Made by a program: the position numbers and the translations under genes. A stretch of 47,769 nt of DNA. Origin: Lachnospiraceae bacterium. GTDB lineage: Bacteria > Bacillota > Clostridia > Lachnospirales > Lachnospiraceae. The stretch covers positions 1 through 47,769 of the forward strand of contig SVFM01000019.1 of NCBI GenBank assembly GCA_015056865.1, given 5' to 3'. The notes beneath the pieces were generated by a model. The model was given only the letters and a program-made list of their open reading frames with translations. It made no database searches and was not told where the DNA came from. Positions 33,234-41,950 of the stretch are shown piece by piece (the first letter of the stretch is position 1; every line of letters starts with the position of its first letter).

Positions 33234-33704
33234 TCAGCCTTTGTCCTCTTCCTCCATCATACTCTCCAGATAGCCTCTGTCCCAAAGCAGAATCTTCAGT
33301 TTTTTTGCCGCCTCCACCGCAGGGGCGGTAAAATATTGGTTGGCCAGCACTGCGCCAACCATCCGGTCATAATAGTCCCTGCCCGCATAGGCCTCCTGTA
33401 CCGCCTTTACGCCCACCGGGGCAGCATAATGCTTACATTGTATGGCGTAGGTCACACCGTCCTTTTCTGCCAGGATATCAATGCCATAGTCGCCGCTTCC
33501 CTTTGTAACCTCCACATCCAAAAACCCCCGCTTTTCCAGCAGGCCGGCGCAGAATACCTCGAAATCCCTGCCATCCATCTCATCGAACCCTGCAAAGCGC
33601 CGTCGTCTTCTCCTGCCCAGCAAGACTATCACGCCAATCATCAAGGCCACCAAAGCAATGAGGGCCGCTCCTATCACAACCATTTGTATTTCATCCTTTA
33701 TCAT
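33234..33704 (-). CDS. Membrane-anchored Mrr-like restriction endonuclease domain protein
   Basis: This 156-residue protein has an N-terminal membrane segment (about residues 8-29) followed by RRRRRR and an Mrr_cat/restriction endonuclease-like domain. The domain starts FDEMDGRDFEVFCAGLLEKRGF and contains the PD-(D/E)xK core GDYGIDILAEKDG...IQCKHY. The catalytic Asp in GIDIL and QxK in IQCKH are intact. Related membrane-anchored short Mrr proteins are widespread in Firmicutes; whether they cleave foreign DNA or act in envelope-associated DNA processing is not known. Confidence 0.87.
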   Translation of the reverse strand: MIKDEIQMVVIGAALIALVALMIGVIVLLGRRRRRRFAGFDEMDGRDFEVFCAGLLEKRGFLDVEVTKGSGDYGIDILAEKDGVTYAIQCKHYAAPVGVKAVQEAYAGRDYYDRMVGAVLANQYFTAPAVEAAKKLKILLWDRGYLESMMEEEDKG

Positions 33705-33727
33705 ACCATCGTACCTTCAAACATTCC

Positions 33728-34780
33728 CTACTTCAATATCATCTCCAGACTGAGCTTGTTTTCCGCCGCCGTAACTTTTCCGTAGCTGCCCGTAACTATA
33801 GGCATCATAGGCGGCAGATGTCCCAGGTCCACGTCCATTAGAATAGGTACATGATACTTACCAAGAATCCCGGTCACAGCACGATAGGTATCAAGTCCCA
33901 ACATCTCCTGACCATAGCAAAGGGGCCGACCGATGAGAAATCCCTTGGCCCGCTGAAACCACCCCGCATGCTCCATCTGCCACATGGCCCGGCGAATACC
34001 CATCACGTTCAAATCGCAGCACTCCAGGAACCAGATCACACCGTCGTCAGCATACCTTTCACCAAACTCCTTTACCTTATCATAGCTTGTCCCAAGCAGA
34101 TTGACCAAACAATCCACACAGCCGCCCAAAAACCGCCCTTCGAACTTCAGCGGCCCATCCGTCATATGCTCTCCCACAAAAGCCTTCATCTCAAAAGGCT
34201 CCGTAATATGATAGGGCACCAAGGGATGTTCCGCATCTTTTAAGGATTCTTTTTCCCAACCATCATAATTTTCAACACAGATCCGTCCGCCTTTTACCTT
34301 GTCCCCGGTCAGGATACCAAACGCATCCTGTTGGGAAGGATGCCATGGCTCTGTATAAAAACTGGGGGCACAAGGACCATAGATGGATGCAGTATCACAC
34401 AAAGTAGGAAGCAAAAAGGTTATATTGGTGTTGTCTGAATAACCCAAATACCACTTAGGAGGCGCCTTGCGCACAGCTTCAAAATCCACATGATCCAATA
34501 TCTCACACATCAATTCCCCGCCGCCACAGGAAAGCAGCACATGATTTTGATCGCTCACATAATACTCCGTCAGCTCTCTGCCACATTTCTCCGGTGTATT
34601 GCTGATACCGATTCCCTCCGCCGCATAGCAGTTAGGTCCCAGCTGCAGCCCATATCCCATGCTTTCAAATCTCTTCTGGGCATGTATAAATCCTGTTTTA
34701 TAGGGCTCAATGGCACATCCAAAGGAAGGGGCCACAAAACCAATGGTTCCGTTTTTTTCTAAAAATTTCGGGTATCTCAT
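33728..34780 (-). CDS. S66 family peptidase (LD-carboxypeptidase/MccF-like)
   Basis: This 350-residue protein belongs to the S66 family of serine peptidases, including LdcA, which recycles murein tetrapeptides, and MccF, which gives microcin C immunity. Visible features are the start IGFVAPSFG, LLSCGGGELMCEIL and the substrate-side KWYLGYSDNTNI with the nucleophile region, and the C-terminal GHLPPMMPIVTGS with the catalytic His. The length favours the MccF-like branch over classic LdcA. It lies 23 nt upstream of the nuclease gene. The start follows ACGGAGGA. Confidence 0.87.
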   Translation of the reverse strand: MRYPKFLEKNGTIGFVAPSFGCAIEPYKTGFIHAQKRFESMGYGLQLGPNCYAAEGIGISNTPEKCGRELTEYYVSDQNHVLLSCGGGELMCEILDHVDFEAVRKAPPKWYLGYSDNTNITFLLPTLCDTASIYGPCAPSFYTEPWHPSQQDAFGILTGDKVKGGRICVENYDGWEKESLKDAEHPLVPYHITEPFEMKAFVGEHMTDGPLKFEGRFLGGCVDCLVNLLGTSYDKVKEFGERYADDGVIWFLECCDLNVMGIRRAMWQMEHAGWFQRAKGFLIGRPLCYGQEMLGLDTYRAVTGILGKYHVPILMDVDLGHLPPMMPIVTGSYGKVTAAENKLSLEMILK

Positions 34781-34837
34781 ATTTCGTCCTCCGTTTTTAC
34801 TATTTTACCATCTTTCACCACATGCCTGCAAGCCCAT

Positions 34838-35365
34838 CTATGTCATCATGCCTGCCATTATGACACTTACGATCAGACTGATAACCATACTGAACAATGC
34901 TCCTGCCAGTGTCCATCTGGTCTTGGTCACTTTGGCTGTTAAAAAATAAACGGACATGGTATAAAAAATGGTTTCTGTACAGCTCATCAATACAGAGGTC
35001 AGCATACCCGTGTAGGAATCCGGACCATGGGTCTTAAAAATATCCAGCACCAGACCAGTCGCCGCTGAAGAGGAAAACATCTTGATCAATAAGAGGGGCA
35101 CTACATCAGCCGGAATCCCCACCTGCTCTGTCAGGTTACCAAAAAGGCCTCCGAAAAACTGCATAAACCCGGATGCCCGCAGCACCCCTACCGCCACCAT
35201 CAAACCGATCAACGTAGGCATGATCTGTACTACAGTCTTTAATCCGCTTTTTGCACCATTTATAAATTCTTCGTATACCTTGACCTTTGAGATCAGCCCA
35301 TAACCCACAATATAAAAAATCAGTGCAGGTATGATGATGTTGGAAATATTGGAAAGAATATTCAC
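34838..35365 (-). CDS. spmB: Spore maturation protein B
   Basis: This 175-residue membrane protein has the nucleoside recognition (Gate) domain pattern with FINGAKSGLKTVVQIMPTLIGLMVAVGVLRASG and about five membrane segments. SpmA and SpmB are needed for full spore core dehydration in Bacillus. The start is GTG at 35365 after GGAGTGA. It lies about 80 nt downstream of spmA, in the conserved order. Confidence 0.9.
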   Translation of the reverse strand: MNILSNISNIIIPALIFYIVGYGLISKVKVYEEFINGAKSGLKTVVQIMPTLIGLMVAVGVLRASGFMQFFGGLFGNLTEQVGIPADVVPLLLIKMFSSSAATGLVLDIFKTHGPDSYTGMLTSVLMSCTETIFYTMSVYFLTAKVTKTRWTLAGALFSMVISLIVSVIMAGMMT

Positions 35366-35448
35366 TTTTCACTCCGCTGCGCCATCCGTTCCTTTCATTA
35401 TATGCCCCAGACCGGAAAGTTATGTAAAACCTCCGCTTTCTCAAACCT

Positions 35449-36054
35449 TCACTTCTTCGCCGCCACTTTACAAAACAGAATTGCCGCCACCGTGCTGATC
35501 AGTGTGGCCACGATGGCCGGCCCGATGATAGCAGTAGGATTCACACTGCCGTACTGACTGCGGTAAGCGATCATATTCACCGGGATCAATTGCAGAGAAG
35601 AAATATTCATAACCAGAAAGGTACACATCTCACTGCTGGCGCTGCGCTTGCCCACATCCTTCACATACTCCGGATTCCCCCGCTCCTTTTCCAACCCGGC
35701 CAACGCCTCCATGGCCTTTAAACCCGCAGGCGTGCAGGCCCAGCCAAGCCCCAAAATATTTGCAATAAAGTTGGTGGCAATATATTCTCTGGCCGCATGT
35801 CTTTTTGGTATCTTTGGAAACAAAAAGGAAAGAAAGGGTTGAATACCCGAAGAAAGCTTTGCGATCAGCCCAGCCTTCCCGGCAACCTCCATAAGCCCCA
35901 TCCAAAGGGCCATGATTCCTGCCATAGTAATACAAAGGGATACCGCTTCGCCTGCACTGTCAAGAGCCGCTTCCGTGACGGAAGTAATGTTCCCGGTAAA
36001 TGCCGCGTAGAGTATCCCTATCAAAATCATAATTGCCCATATATAATTCAGCAT
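35449..36054 (-). CDS. spmA: Spore maturation protein A
   Basis: This 201-residue polytopic protein has the Gate domain and the SpmA pattern MLNYIWAIMILIGILYAAFTG, LGLGWACTPAGLKAMEAL and FLVMNISSLQLIPVNMIAYR. It pairs with SpmB and is expected to be expressed in sporulating cells. It follows the acyl carrier protein gene by 66 nt with no terminator in between, so some cotranscription with acp is possible. Confidence 0.92.
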   Translation of the reverse strand: MLNYIWAIMILIGILYAAFTGNITSVTEAALDSAGEAVSLCITMAGIMALWMGLMEVAGKAGLIAKLSSGIQPFLSFLFPKIPKRHAAREYIATNFIANILGLGWACTPAGLKAMEALAGLEKERGNPEYVKDVGKRSASSEMCTFLVMNISSLQLIPVNMIAYRSQYGSVNPTAIIGPAIVATLISTVAAILFCKVAAKK

Positions 36055-36120
36055 CTTCGCGCTCCAAAAGCCTTTTCTTAAATATATTGCCTCTGCGCTG
36101 CGAATAATACAAAATTTACA

Positions 36121-36354
36121 TTATGCATCGATTCCGATGCTCTTCATATATTCGATCAGATCACCAACCGTTGAAAGATTCTCCAAATCCTCCGTAGGTA
36201 TCTCCATGTCGTACTCCTCTTCAAAAGCCATGATCAACTCAAACAGATCCAGCGAGTCCGCACCAAGATCATCCTTAAAGGAAGTATCCTCCGTAATTTC
36301 TACAGCATCCAGACCCAACTGCTCTGCAATAACTTCTCTTACTTTTTCCAGCAT
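36121..36354 (-). CDS. acpP: Acyl carrier protein
   Basis: This 77-residue protein has the phosphopantetheine attachment motif GADSLD (Ser about residue 36) in [23 protein letters not shown]. It is a small acidic four-helix carrier. No fatty acid synthesis genes are adjacent, so it could serve fatty acid synthesis or a specialised role. The start at 36354 follows AAAGGAGAAGG. It has its own promoter. Confidence 0.95.
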   Translation of the reverse strand: MLEKVREVIAEQLGLDAVEITEDTSFKDDLGADSLDLFELIMAFEEEYDMEIPTEDLENLSTVGDLIEYMKSIGIDA

Positions 36355-36388
36355 ATATCCTTCTCCTTTATATGATATTATATTTCGA

Positions 36389-36417
36389 AGTATATTCAGC
36401 TTTTCATAATATGTCAA
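36389..36417 (-). promoter_or_regulatory. acp promoter
   Basis: Minus-strand consensus -35 TTGACA (36412-36417), 17-bp spacer and -10 TATACT (36389-36394), about 35 nt before the start codon. Confidence 0.8.
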
Positions 36418-36468
36418 GGGTCAATTAGCTTTTTCAGGGAATACAATACTATTCTGAAAAAACAGCAA

Positions 36469-36496
36469 GGGGAAACAGCCCCCAAACTGTTTCCCC
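36469..36496 (-). terminator. Terminator after the coat protein genes
   Basis: A perfect 10-bp inverted repeat (GGGGAAACAG / CTGTTTCCCC) with an 8-nt loop is followed on the minus strand by TTGCTGTTTTTTCAG. Confidence 0.9.
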
Positions 36497-36520
36497 ATTT
36501 GCTTTTTCTTTTAACCAATC

Positions 36521-36781
36521 TTACAGATCAGAAGATGTGAACAGACTTCTTACATGTTGTACTTCTTCCTCTGTTGCCTTTGCTGCAGGCACATAGTAAG
36601 ACTTCTCTCTGGCAATCTGAAACAACTCCTCCTGAGACTGCTCACAGGCACTGCGAAACTGTTTCAACACATTTTTCAGTTCCTTATTTTCAGTCTGCGG
36701 GATCATTTCCGCAAATCTGACCAGTTCTCCGTTGATTCCTGCCAAAGTATCTGCTACCATTGTCTTTTCATTCATCTGCAT
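36521..36781 (-). CDS. Spore coat protein, CotF-like
   Basis: This 86-residue helical protein resembles the CotF-type spore coat family: ADTLAGINGELVRFAEMIPQTENKELKNVL, then an alternating-helix region and the C-terminal KSYYVPAAKATEEEVQHVRS typical of these proteins. The start ATG follows AAGGAGG. It lies 12 nt after a second small CotF-like gene. Expected in the mother cell during late sporulation. Confidence 0.82.
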   Translation of the reverse strand: MQMNEKTMVADTLAGINGELVRFAEMIPQTENKELKNVLKQFRSACEQSQEELFQIAREKSYYVPAAKATEEEVQHVRSLFTSSDL

Positions 36782-36793
36782 TTTACGACCTCC

Positions 36794-36979
36794 TTACTGC
36801 AAAAACTTCATAAGCTGCTGCTTATTTTCCATTGCCGATTTTGCACCTTTTTCAAAAAACTGCTTTACCTTAGTGTCGGTCGCAGCCTGTGCATACTCCT
36901 GCATTTTACAATGAGTTGTGTCGTAACCGCCAATCAAATGGCGTAAATTCTGCAATTCCAATTCGGAAATATTTGCCAT
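36794..36979 (-). CDS. Small CotF-like coat protein
   Basis: This 61-residue helical protein contains ISELELQNLRHLIGGYDTTHCKMQEYAQAATD and ends EGAKSAMENKQQL-like, similar in helical pattern to the N-terminal part of CotF-type coat proteins. The start follows AAAGGAGGA. It is the first gene of a two-gene operon with a likely sigma-K promoter upstream. Confidence 0.75.
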   Translation of the reverse strand: MANISELELQNLRHLIGGYDTTHCKMQEYAQAATDTKVKQFFEKGAKSAMENKQQLMKFLQ

Positions 36980-37028
36980 GATGTTCCTCCTTTTTTAAGC
37001 GCCGGAATGTGGCATCTTCAGTTCCGAA

Positions 37029-37055
37029 TATAGTATGTGCAGATTCGTTTAATGT
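37029..37055 (-). promoter_or_regulatory. Sigma-K-like promoter of the coat genes
   Basis: The minus strand has CATACTATA (37029-37037), matching the sigma-K -10 CATAnnnTA, with AC (37054-37055) 16 bp upstream. It is about 50 nt before the first coat gene. Inferred by pattern only. Confidence 0.5.
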
Positions 37056-37080
37056 CATTCTATTTACAATATTTACTTTT

Positions 37081-37773
37081 TTAAATGAAATTTACAAACA
37101 AAGAAGCCGTCACAACAGTCAATATCCCCGCGACCACAATAGAAAGACTGCTCATAGCACCCTCTATCTCTCCCAGTTCCATGGCTTTGGCAGTTCCCAA
37201 GGCGTGGGCAGAAGTACCGATGGCCAGTCCCCTTGCCACAGGATTCGTGATCCGAAACCACTTCAGCACAGCCTCTGCCATCACATTGCCGGTGATCCCT
37301 GTCACTATAATAGCAACTACAGTCAACGTAACGATACCTCCCAATTTCTCAGATATCCCCATACCGATGGCCGTCGTAATCGACTTGGGCAAAAGTGTTG
37401 CATACTGCTGATGATCCAGCCCAAAGAGCAGACTCATCAAGAAAATACTTGCCATAGCAGCCAGTACACCCGCTGCCACAGACCCCAGGATCGCAACCGG
37501 ATATTTCTTTAAAAGATGCAGCTGCCTATACAAGGGAATGGCCAAGCTGACAGTTGCGGGTGTCAGAAAATAACTGATATATCGGGCACCATCAGAATAT
37601 GTTTCATACTCAATGTCAAACAAAAGCAACACACCAATGATGATAATGGCGGCCAGTAGAAGAGGATTTAAAATAGCAAGTTTCAATTTCTTTTTGATCA
37701 ACAATCCTATCTCATACGCGGCAAACGTCAACACTACCCCTAAGAAGAGAGACCCACTCAGAAATTCCTTCAT
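37081..37773 (-). CDS. lrgB: LrgB family membrane protein
   Basis: This 230-residue polytopic protein matches LrgB/CidB, partner of LrgA in the holin/antiholin-like system now also tied to pyruvate or glycolate export. Typical features are LAIPLYRQLHLLKKY, LPKSITTAIGMGIS, and GTSAHALGTAKAMELGE. It overlaps lrgA by 4 nt (ATGA). Confidence 0.93.
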   Translation of the reverse strand: MKEFLSGSLFLGVVLTFAAYEIGLLIKKKLKLAILNPLLLAAIIIIGVLLLFDIEYETYSDGARYISYFLTPATVSLAIPLYRQLHLLKKYPVAILGSVAAGVLAAMASIFLMSLLFGLDHQQYATLLPKSITTAIGMGISEKLGGIVTLTVVAIIVTGITGNVMAEAVLKWFRITNPVARGLAIGTSAHALGTAKAMELGEIEGAMSSLSIVVAGILTVVTASLFVNFI

Positions 37774-38138
37774 GATTCCTTACCTCCTTTTGGTTTTTTC
37801 TTATCCAAAATAAACTGTGCCACTTTGCCCGTCACCACCATAACGATCAAGGTAGTGATCACCGAGATCACCACCAGTGCAACCCCCATCTGCTTCAATT
37901 CCTCTGCTGCGGACATGATACCTACCGTGGGCGGCACAAACATCAAGGTCATGATTCCCACCAGATAATCTGCAGCTCCCTCCACCTTTTCCAGGGGAAT
38001 GATGCCTGTCATCAATCCCAACAACATAAGGACCAGCCCGTAAACACTGGCTGACACAGGCAAGGGAATCAAATATTCCATGATTTCTGCTATAAAGGAT
38101 ACGAACAAAATGATCAACAACTGCTTGATATACTTCAC
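37770..38138 (-). CDS. lrgA: CidA/LrgA family protein
   Basis: This 122-residue protein has four membrane segments and the LrgA/CidA pattern (IPLPVSASVYGLVLMLLGL, then a LVGIMTLMFVPPTVGIM segment). It pairs with LrgB. It begins 11 nt after the small cysteine-rich gene, so it may be part of the long rsmI transcript. Confidence 0.92.
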   Translation of the reverse strand: MKYIKQLLIILFVSFIAEIMEYLIPLPVSASVYGLVLMLLGLMTGIIPLEKVEGAADYLVGIMTLMFVPPTVGIMSAAEELKQMGVALVVISVITTLIVMVVTGKVAQFILDKKKPKGGKES

Positions 38139-38148
38139 CCTGACACCC

Positions 38149-38328
38149 CTACATCTGCTTTCTTACCACTGCATACTCGTCATCCAATCTAAAATAAGGA
38201 CAGTCACTGAATCGGTCTGTCAAAAAACGGACCAGCTCGTCCTCATCCAGATTTACCAGACAGGTATAACATTCATAGTCCTCATCATACACATAATTGA
38301 CACACATGTCACAACCGGTCCCTGCCAT
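38149..38328 (-). CDS. Small cysteine-rich protein (DUF6472-like)
   Basis: This 59-residue protein has five cysteines: CxxC at 6/9, CxxC at 20/23 and Cys43, in CDMCVNYVYDEDYECYTC and DCPYF. Spacing suggests a small metal-binding fold. It resembles the DUF6472 family of Clostridia (from memory). The start at 38328 lies directly after the rsmI stop; an ATG at 38352 would lie inside rsmI. Function unknown. Confidence 0.75.
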   Translation of the reverse strand: MAGTGCDMCVNYVYDEDYECYTCLVNLDEDELVRFLTDRFSDCPYFRLDDEYAVVRKQM

Positions 38329-38329
38329 T

Positions 38330-39184
38330 TTATCCGTTCTCCTTCTCCACATGCAGATAATTATAAATATCCCGCTTGCCTACTCCCCGATCTTTCGCCA
38401 CCTGTTTCATGGCACTTTTTTCATCCAGCCCCTTGGCCAGATAGTGTTCCATATGGGCTTCAATGGACATGCTCTCCCAACCGACAATCTGCTCCTGCTT
38501 TTTTTCTTCCAGGCTTTTGCCTTCCAGCACCAGAACATATTCTCCTCTGGGATCCTTCTGTTCATATATATCCAGAGCCCCCTTCAAGGTTGTAGGTAAA
38601 ATGGTTTCAAACCTTTTGGTCAATTCCCGACATAAAGTGATCCGCCGGTCCCCAAGCACCTCAAACAGCTCCTTCAAAGTACCTGCCAGATGATGAGGTG
38701 CCTCATAGAGGATCATGGTCCTGGTCTCTTCCTTCAACTCCTCCAGAACCTGCATCTTCTCCTTTTTATCCGAAGGCAAAAACCCCTCAAAACAAAAGCG
38801 CCTGGTGCAGAGCCCGGAAAGTGTAAGAGCCACGATACAAGCCGCCGGTCCCGGCAGAGAAGTGACATTGATATTATTTTCCTGACACATGCGCACCAAA
38901 ACTTCTCCCGGATCAGAGATAGCAGGAGTCCCTGCATCGGTAATCAAGGCAATATTTTTCCCTGCCTGTAACTGGGAAACCAGCTGATGAGCCTTTTCCA
39001 CTTTATTGTACTCATGGTAACTGGTCATAGGGGTCTTGATTGCAAAGTGATTCAGCAGCTTGATACTGTTTCTGGTATCCTCAGCTGCAATCAGATCCAC
39101 CTGAGCCAACGTGTCCAACACTCTGGGTGTAATATCTCCCAAATTCCCTATAGGGGTAGCGCACAAATATAATGTTCCTGCCAT
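38330..39184 (-). CDS. rsmI: 16S rRNA (cytidine(1402)-2'-O)-methyltransferase
   Basis: This 284-residue SAM-dependent enzyme 2'-O-methylates C1402 of 16S rRNA. It has LYLCATPIGNLGDITPRVLDTL, AEDTRNSIKLLNHF, SYHEYN, ITDAGTPAISDPGE and SLPGPAACIVAL, all family hallmarks, with a C-terminal extension. The start follows GAGAGGAAAC. It follows trmN6 by about 30 nt. Confidence 0.96.
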   Translation of the reverse strand: MAGTLYLCATPIGNLGDITPRVLDTLAQVDLIAAEDTRNSIKLLNHFAIKTPMTSYHEYNKVEKAHQLVSQLQAGKNIALITDAGTPAISDPGEVLVRMCQENNINVTSLPGPAACIVALTLSGLCTRRFCFEGFLPSDKKEKMQVLEELKEETRTMILYEAPHHLAGTLKELFEVLGDRRITLCRELTKRFETILPTTLKGALDIYEQKDPRGEYVLVLEGKSLEEKKQEQIVGWESMSIEAHMEHYLAKGLDEKSAMKQVAKDRGVGKRDIYNYLHVEKENG

Positions 39185-39214
39185 ATCTGTTTCCTCTCTG
39201 TCTGCTGTGGGATC

Positions 39215-39952
39215 TCAATAACCATAAATATCATAGATTTCCGGCATGTACTCTCCCGGCGCCCGGTAAACGATCAACGGCTTTTCCACTGTCATCCGTG
39301 ATCTGCCCCCTCGGGCCCCCTCTATCAACACCATATTGGGCTCCTTATCCACAAAAGGATACACCAGCTGCATTCTTTTGGGTTCCAACCCATGTGCTGT
39401 CATCTGCACCATGATCTCTGCCAGCCGGAAAGGACGGTGCACCATAAAAAAGTGTCCACCGGACTTAAGCAGTTTGGCTGCCTTTGACACCACATCCTGA
39501 AGCGTACACATGATCTCATGTCTGGCGATCGCCTTGGGTGCATCCGGATTCTGTAGTCCATGCTGCCCGATCATATAAGGCGGATTGCAGGTAACCACAT
39601 CAAAAGAAGCAGGCCGAAAATATTGGTCTGCTTCCCTGATATCGCCGGTAACAATGTCTATTCTGTCCTCCAGGCCGTTTAAGTACACACTGCGCCTGGC
39701 CATATCTGCACTTTCCTCCTGAATCTCCAGACCTGTCAGATGAGCAGCCTCCGTTTTTGCCGCCATAAGAATGGGAATGATGCCTGTACCCGTTCCCAAA
39801 TCCAGCACCAGCTCCCCCTTCCTTGCCCTTGCAAAGCCGGATAAAAGTACAGCATCCATTCCGAAACAAAACTTTTCAGTATTCTGGATGATACGATAAC
39901 CGTTTCTCTGCAGTTCATCCAACCGCTCATTTTCTTTCAAATCAATTATCAT
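39215..39952 (-). CDS. trmN6: tRNA1(Val) (adenine(37)-N6)-methyltransferase
   Basis: This 245-residue Rossmann methyltransferase has the SAM motif LDLGTGTGIIPILMAAK and the catalytic NPPY (VVTCNPPYMIG) typical of N6-adenine methyltransferases. It modifies A37 of tRNA-Val. It overlaps the upstream ricT/yaaT gene by 11 nt, a conserved neighbour pair in Firmicutes. Confidence 0.93.
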   Translation of the reverse strand: MIIDLKENERLDELQRNGYRIIQNTEKFCFGMDAVLLSGFARARKGELVLDLGTGTGIIPILMAAKTEAAHLTGLEIQEESADMARRSVYLNGLEDRIDIVTGDIREADQYFRPASFDVVTCNPPYMIGQHGLQNPDAPKAIARHEIMCTLQDVVSKAAKLLKSGGHFFMVHRPFRLAEIMVQMTAHGLEPKRMQLVYPFVDKEPNMVLIEGARGGRSRMTVEKPLIVYRAPGEYMPEIYDIYGY

Positions 39953-40871
39953 TCAGCTTTGATTTTCCTTCCTTGCTGTCCATTTTTTCCTGCTTTTCCA
40001 GCTTTTCCAGCTCTTTCATTTCCTCATTAGACAGATGCACCTTATCCTTTTTAGCATGTCTGCGCTTGAATTTCAGCTGATCTACACGATACTCATGGAT
40101 TTCCTTCTCATCCCCCGAATCTACCACTACCTTAACCAACTGGCGCAGTACATTTACACTGTGCACTTCGCCCTTCATACCATCATCAGTCGTCACAAAA
40201 TCTCCCACTCCGGGCAATCTCCGATTCAACTCCTCGTAGGTCTCCTCCTCATGCTTCAGGCAACACATCAACCTGCCGCAAACACCGGAAATTTTCGTAG
40301 GATTCAGAGACAGATTCTGCTCTTTTGCCATCTTAATGGACACTGGGATAAACTCAGATAAATGGGTATGACAACACAATGGTCTGCCACAGATCCCAAT
40401 TCCCCCAACAATCTTGGTCTCATCCCGCACCCCGATCTGACGTAACTCTATTCTGGTCTTAAACACTGCTGCCAGATCCTTTACCAGCTCTCTGAAATCG
40501 ATACGCCCGTCCGCAGTAAAATAAAATAACACTTTGTTGTTATCAAAGGTATATTCTGCATCGATAAGTTTCATCTCCAGTCCATGCTTACGAATCTTTT
40601 CCAGACAAATAGCATAAGCCTCTTTTTCCTTTACCCGGTTGGCATTTTCCTGTTCCAGGTCCTTTTCATTGGCAATACGCAGCACCGGCTTTAAAGGCTG
40701 CACCACCTTTTCCTCCGGCACTTCCTTGGGTGCTGCCACAACTGTGCCAAACTCAATACCCCTGGCTGTCTCTACGATCACATAATCGCCTTTTTTTATT
40801 TGAAACCGCCCCGGGTCAAAGAAATACACCTTCCCTGCGGTGCGAAACCTCACTCCTATTACTTTTATCAT
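39942..40871 (-). CDS. ricT: PSP1 domain protein, RicT/YaaT (stage 0 sporulation family)
   Basis: This 309-residue protein has the PSP1 C-terminal domain and conserved cysteines in GICGRPLCCHTHL and GVCGRLMCCLKHEEETY. In Bacillus, RicT/YaaT forms an Fe-S-bearing complex with RicA and RicF that affects RNA maturation by RNase Y and the sporulation phosphorelay. Position after holB and before trmN6 matches Firmicutes order. The tail is Lys/Glu-rich. Confidence 0.94.
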   Translation of the reverse strand: MIKVIGVRFRTAGKVYFFDPGRFQIKKGDYVIVETARGIEFGTVVAAPKEVPEEKVVQPLKPVLRIANEKDLEQENANRVKEKEAYAICLEKIRKHGLEMKLIDAEYTFDNNKVLFYFTADGRIDFRELVKDLAAVFKTRIELRQIGVRDETKIVGGIGICGRPLCCHTHLSEFIPVSIKMAKEQNLSLNPTKISGVCGRLMCCLKHEEETYEELNRRLPGVGDFVTTDDGMKGEVHSVNVLRQLVKVVVDSGDEKEIHEYRVDQLKFKRRHAKKDKVHLSNEEMKELEKLEKQEKMDSKEGKSKLNDN

Positions 40872-40945
40872 CTATCAACCTCCACTAAATCATTACTATA
40901 ATTAAATAGTATATCACAAAAAACTTGTTCTGCCAATCCAAACTC

Positions 40946-41938
40946 TTAGCCGTTATCTTTGATCTCCAGGAGCAGTAATTCGATGGTCAGTTCAAGGTTT
41001 ACATTTGCATTCAATCGGTTCTTGGCCTTTTCCAGGGCCTGCAGTACACTCTCTATACCCTCATAGGAAGTTCTCTCTGCCACTTTTCGAATATTTTGTA
41101 TCTCCTCACGAAACACCAGGTGATTCACATCCCTGGTGGCCTTAAAGAGCAGCACATCCCGGTACCAAACAGAAATAATATCCAGGTAATCATTCACATC
41201 CATTTTAAATTCGCCGATCTTCTTAATGGCAGCGATCACCTCTGAAATATCCATGTCCTTGATATACTTCATCAGGGATAACACTTCTGATTTGACTGTA
41301 TCAAAATCTTCGCTGGACGCCAGCATTTTGGCCTTACCTACATTCCCTCTGGCAAAGGCAATGCACACTTCCGCCTTATAATCCGGTATCTGAAGGGTGC
41401 GCATCAGGTACTCCCGCATCAGTCCGTCCTGCACCGGCTTGATATTCAGTATCACACACCTGCTCAAAATCGTCTGTAGCAAGGAATTTACATTTGCAGT
41501 AAGCAACAAGATCACCGCGTAAGCAGGCGGCTCCTCAAGAGTTTTTAACAGGGCATTCTGGGCCTGAGGTGTCATCTTTTCCGCCTCATTTATAATGTAT
41601 ATCTTATAGGGACTGCTGTATGGCTTGATATGTATGTTCCCATTAACCTGCTCTCTCACATCATCCACGCTTATGGTTCCCGGCTTTTCATGGGTTACCC
41701 GTATAATGTCCGGCTGGTTGTCACTTAATGCCTGCTTACAGCGCCGGCACTCCTGACAAGGCCTGTCTCCTTCCTGTTCACATTGTAAGGCCATGGAAAA
41801 AACTCTGGCGATGAATTCCTTGCCGGAAGATTTTTCCCCATTTATGATGTATGCATGGGATATTTTACCCATGGTAAGTGCATTCTGTAAATGTTCCTTA
41901 ATCTGTTCCTGACCCACAATATCCTGAAATCTTGCCAT
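40946..41938 (-). CDS. holB: DNA polymerase III subunit delta'
   Basis: This 330-residue clamp-loader subunit resembles HolB. It has the AAA+ core (GEKSSGKEFIARVFS at the P-loop), a zinc-binding set CEQEGDRPCQECRRC, the IINEAEKMTPQAQNALLKTLEEPP segment and ILSRC. The P-loop ends in GKE and not GK(S/T), as expected for a subunit that need not hydrolyse ATP. The start follows AAAGGAGG. Confidence 0.94.
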   Translation of the reverse strand: MARFQDIVGQEQIKEHLQNALTMGKISHAYIINGEKSSGKEFIARVFSMALQCEQEGDRPCQECRRCKQALSDNQPDIIRVTHEKPGTISVDDVREQVNGNIHIKPYSSPYKIYIINEAEKMTPQAQNALLKTLEEPPAYAVILLLTANVNSLLQTILSRCVILNIKPVQDGLMREYLMRTLQIPDYKAEVCIAFARGNVGKAKMLASSEDFDTVKSEVLSLMKYIKDMDISEVIAAIKKIGEFKMDVNDYLDIISVWYRDVLLFKATRDVNHLVFREEIQNIRKVAERTSYEGIESVLQALEKAKNRLNANVNLELTIELLLLEIKDNG

Positions 41939-41950
41939 AGGTTACCTCCT

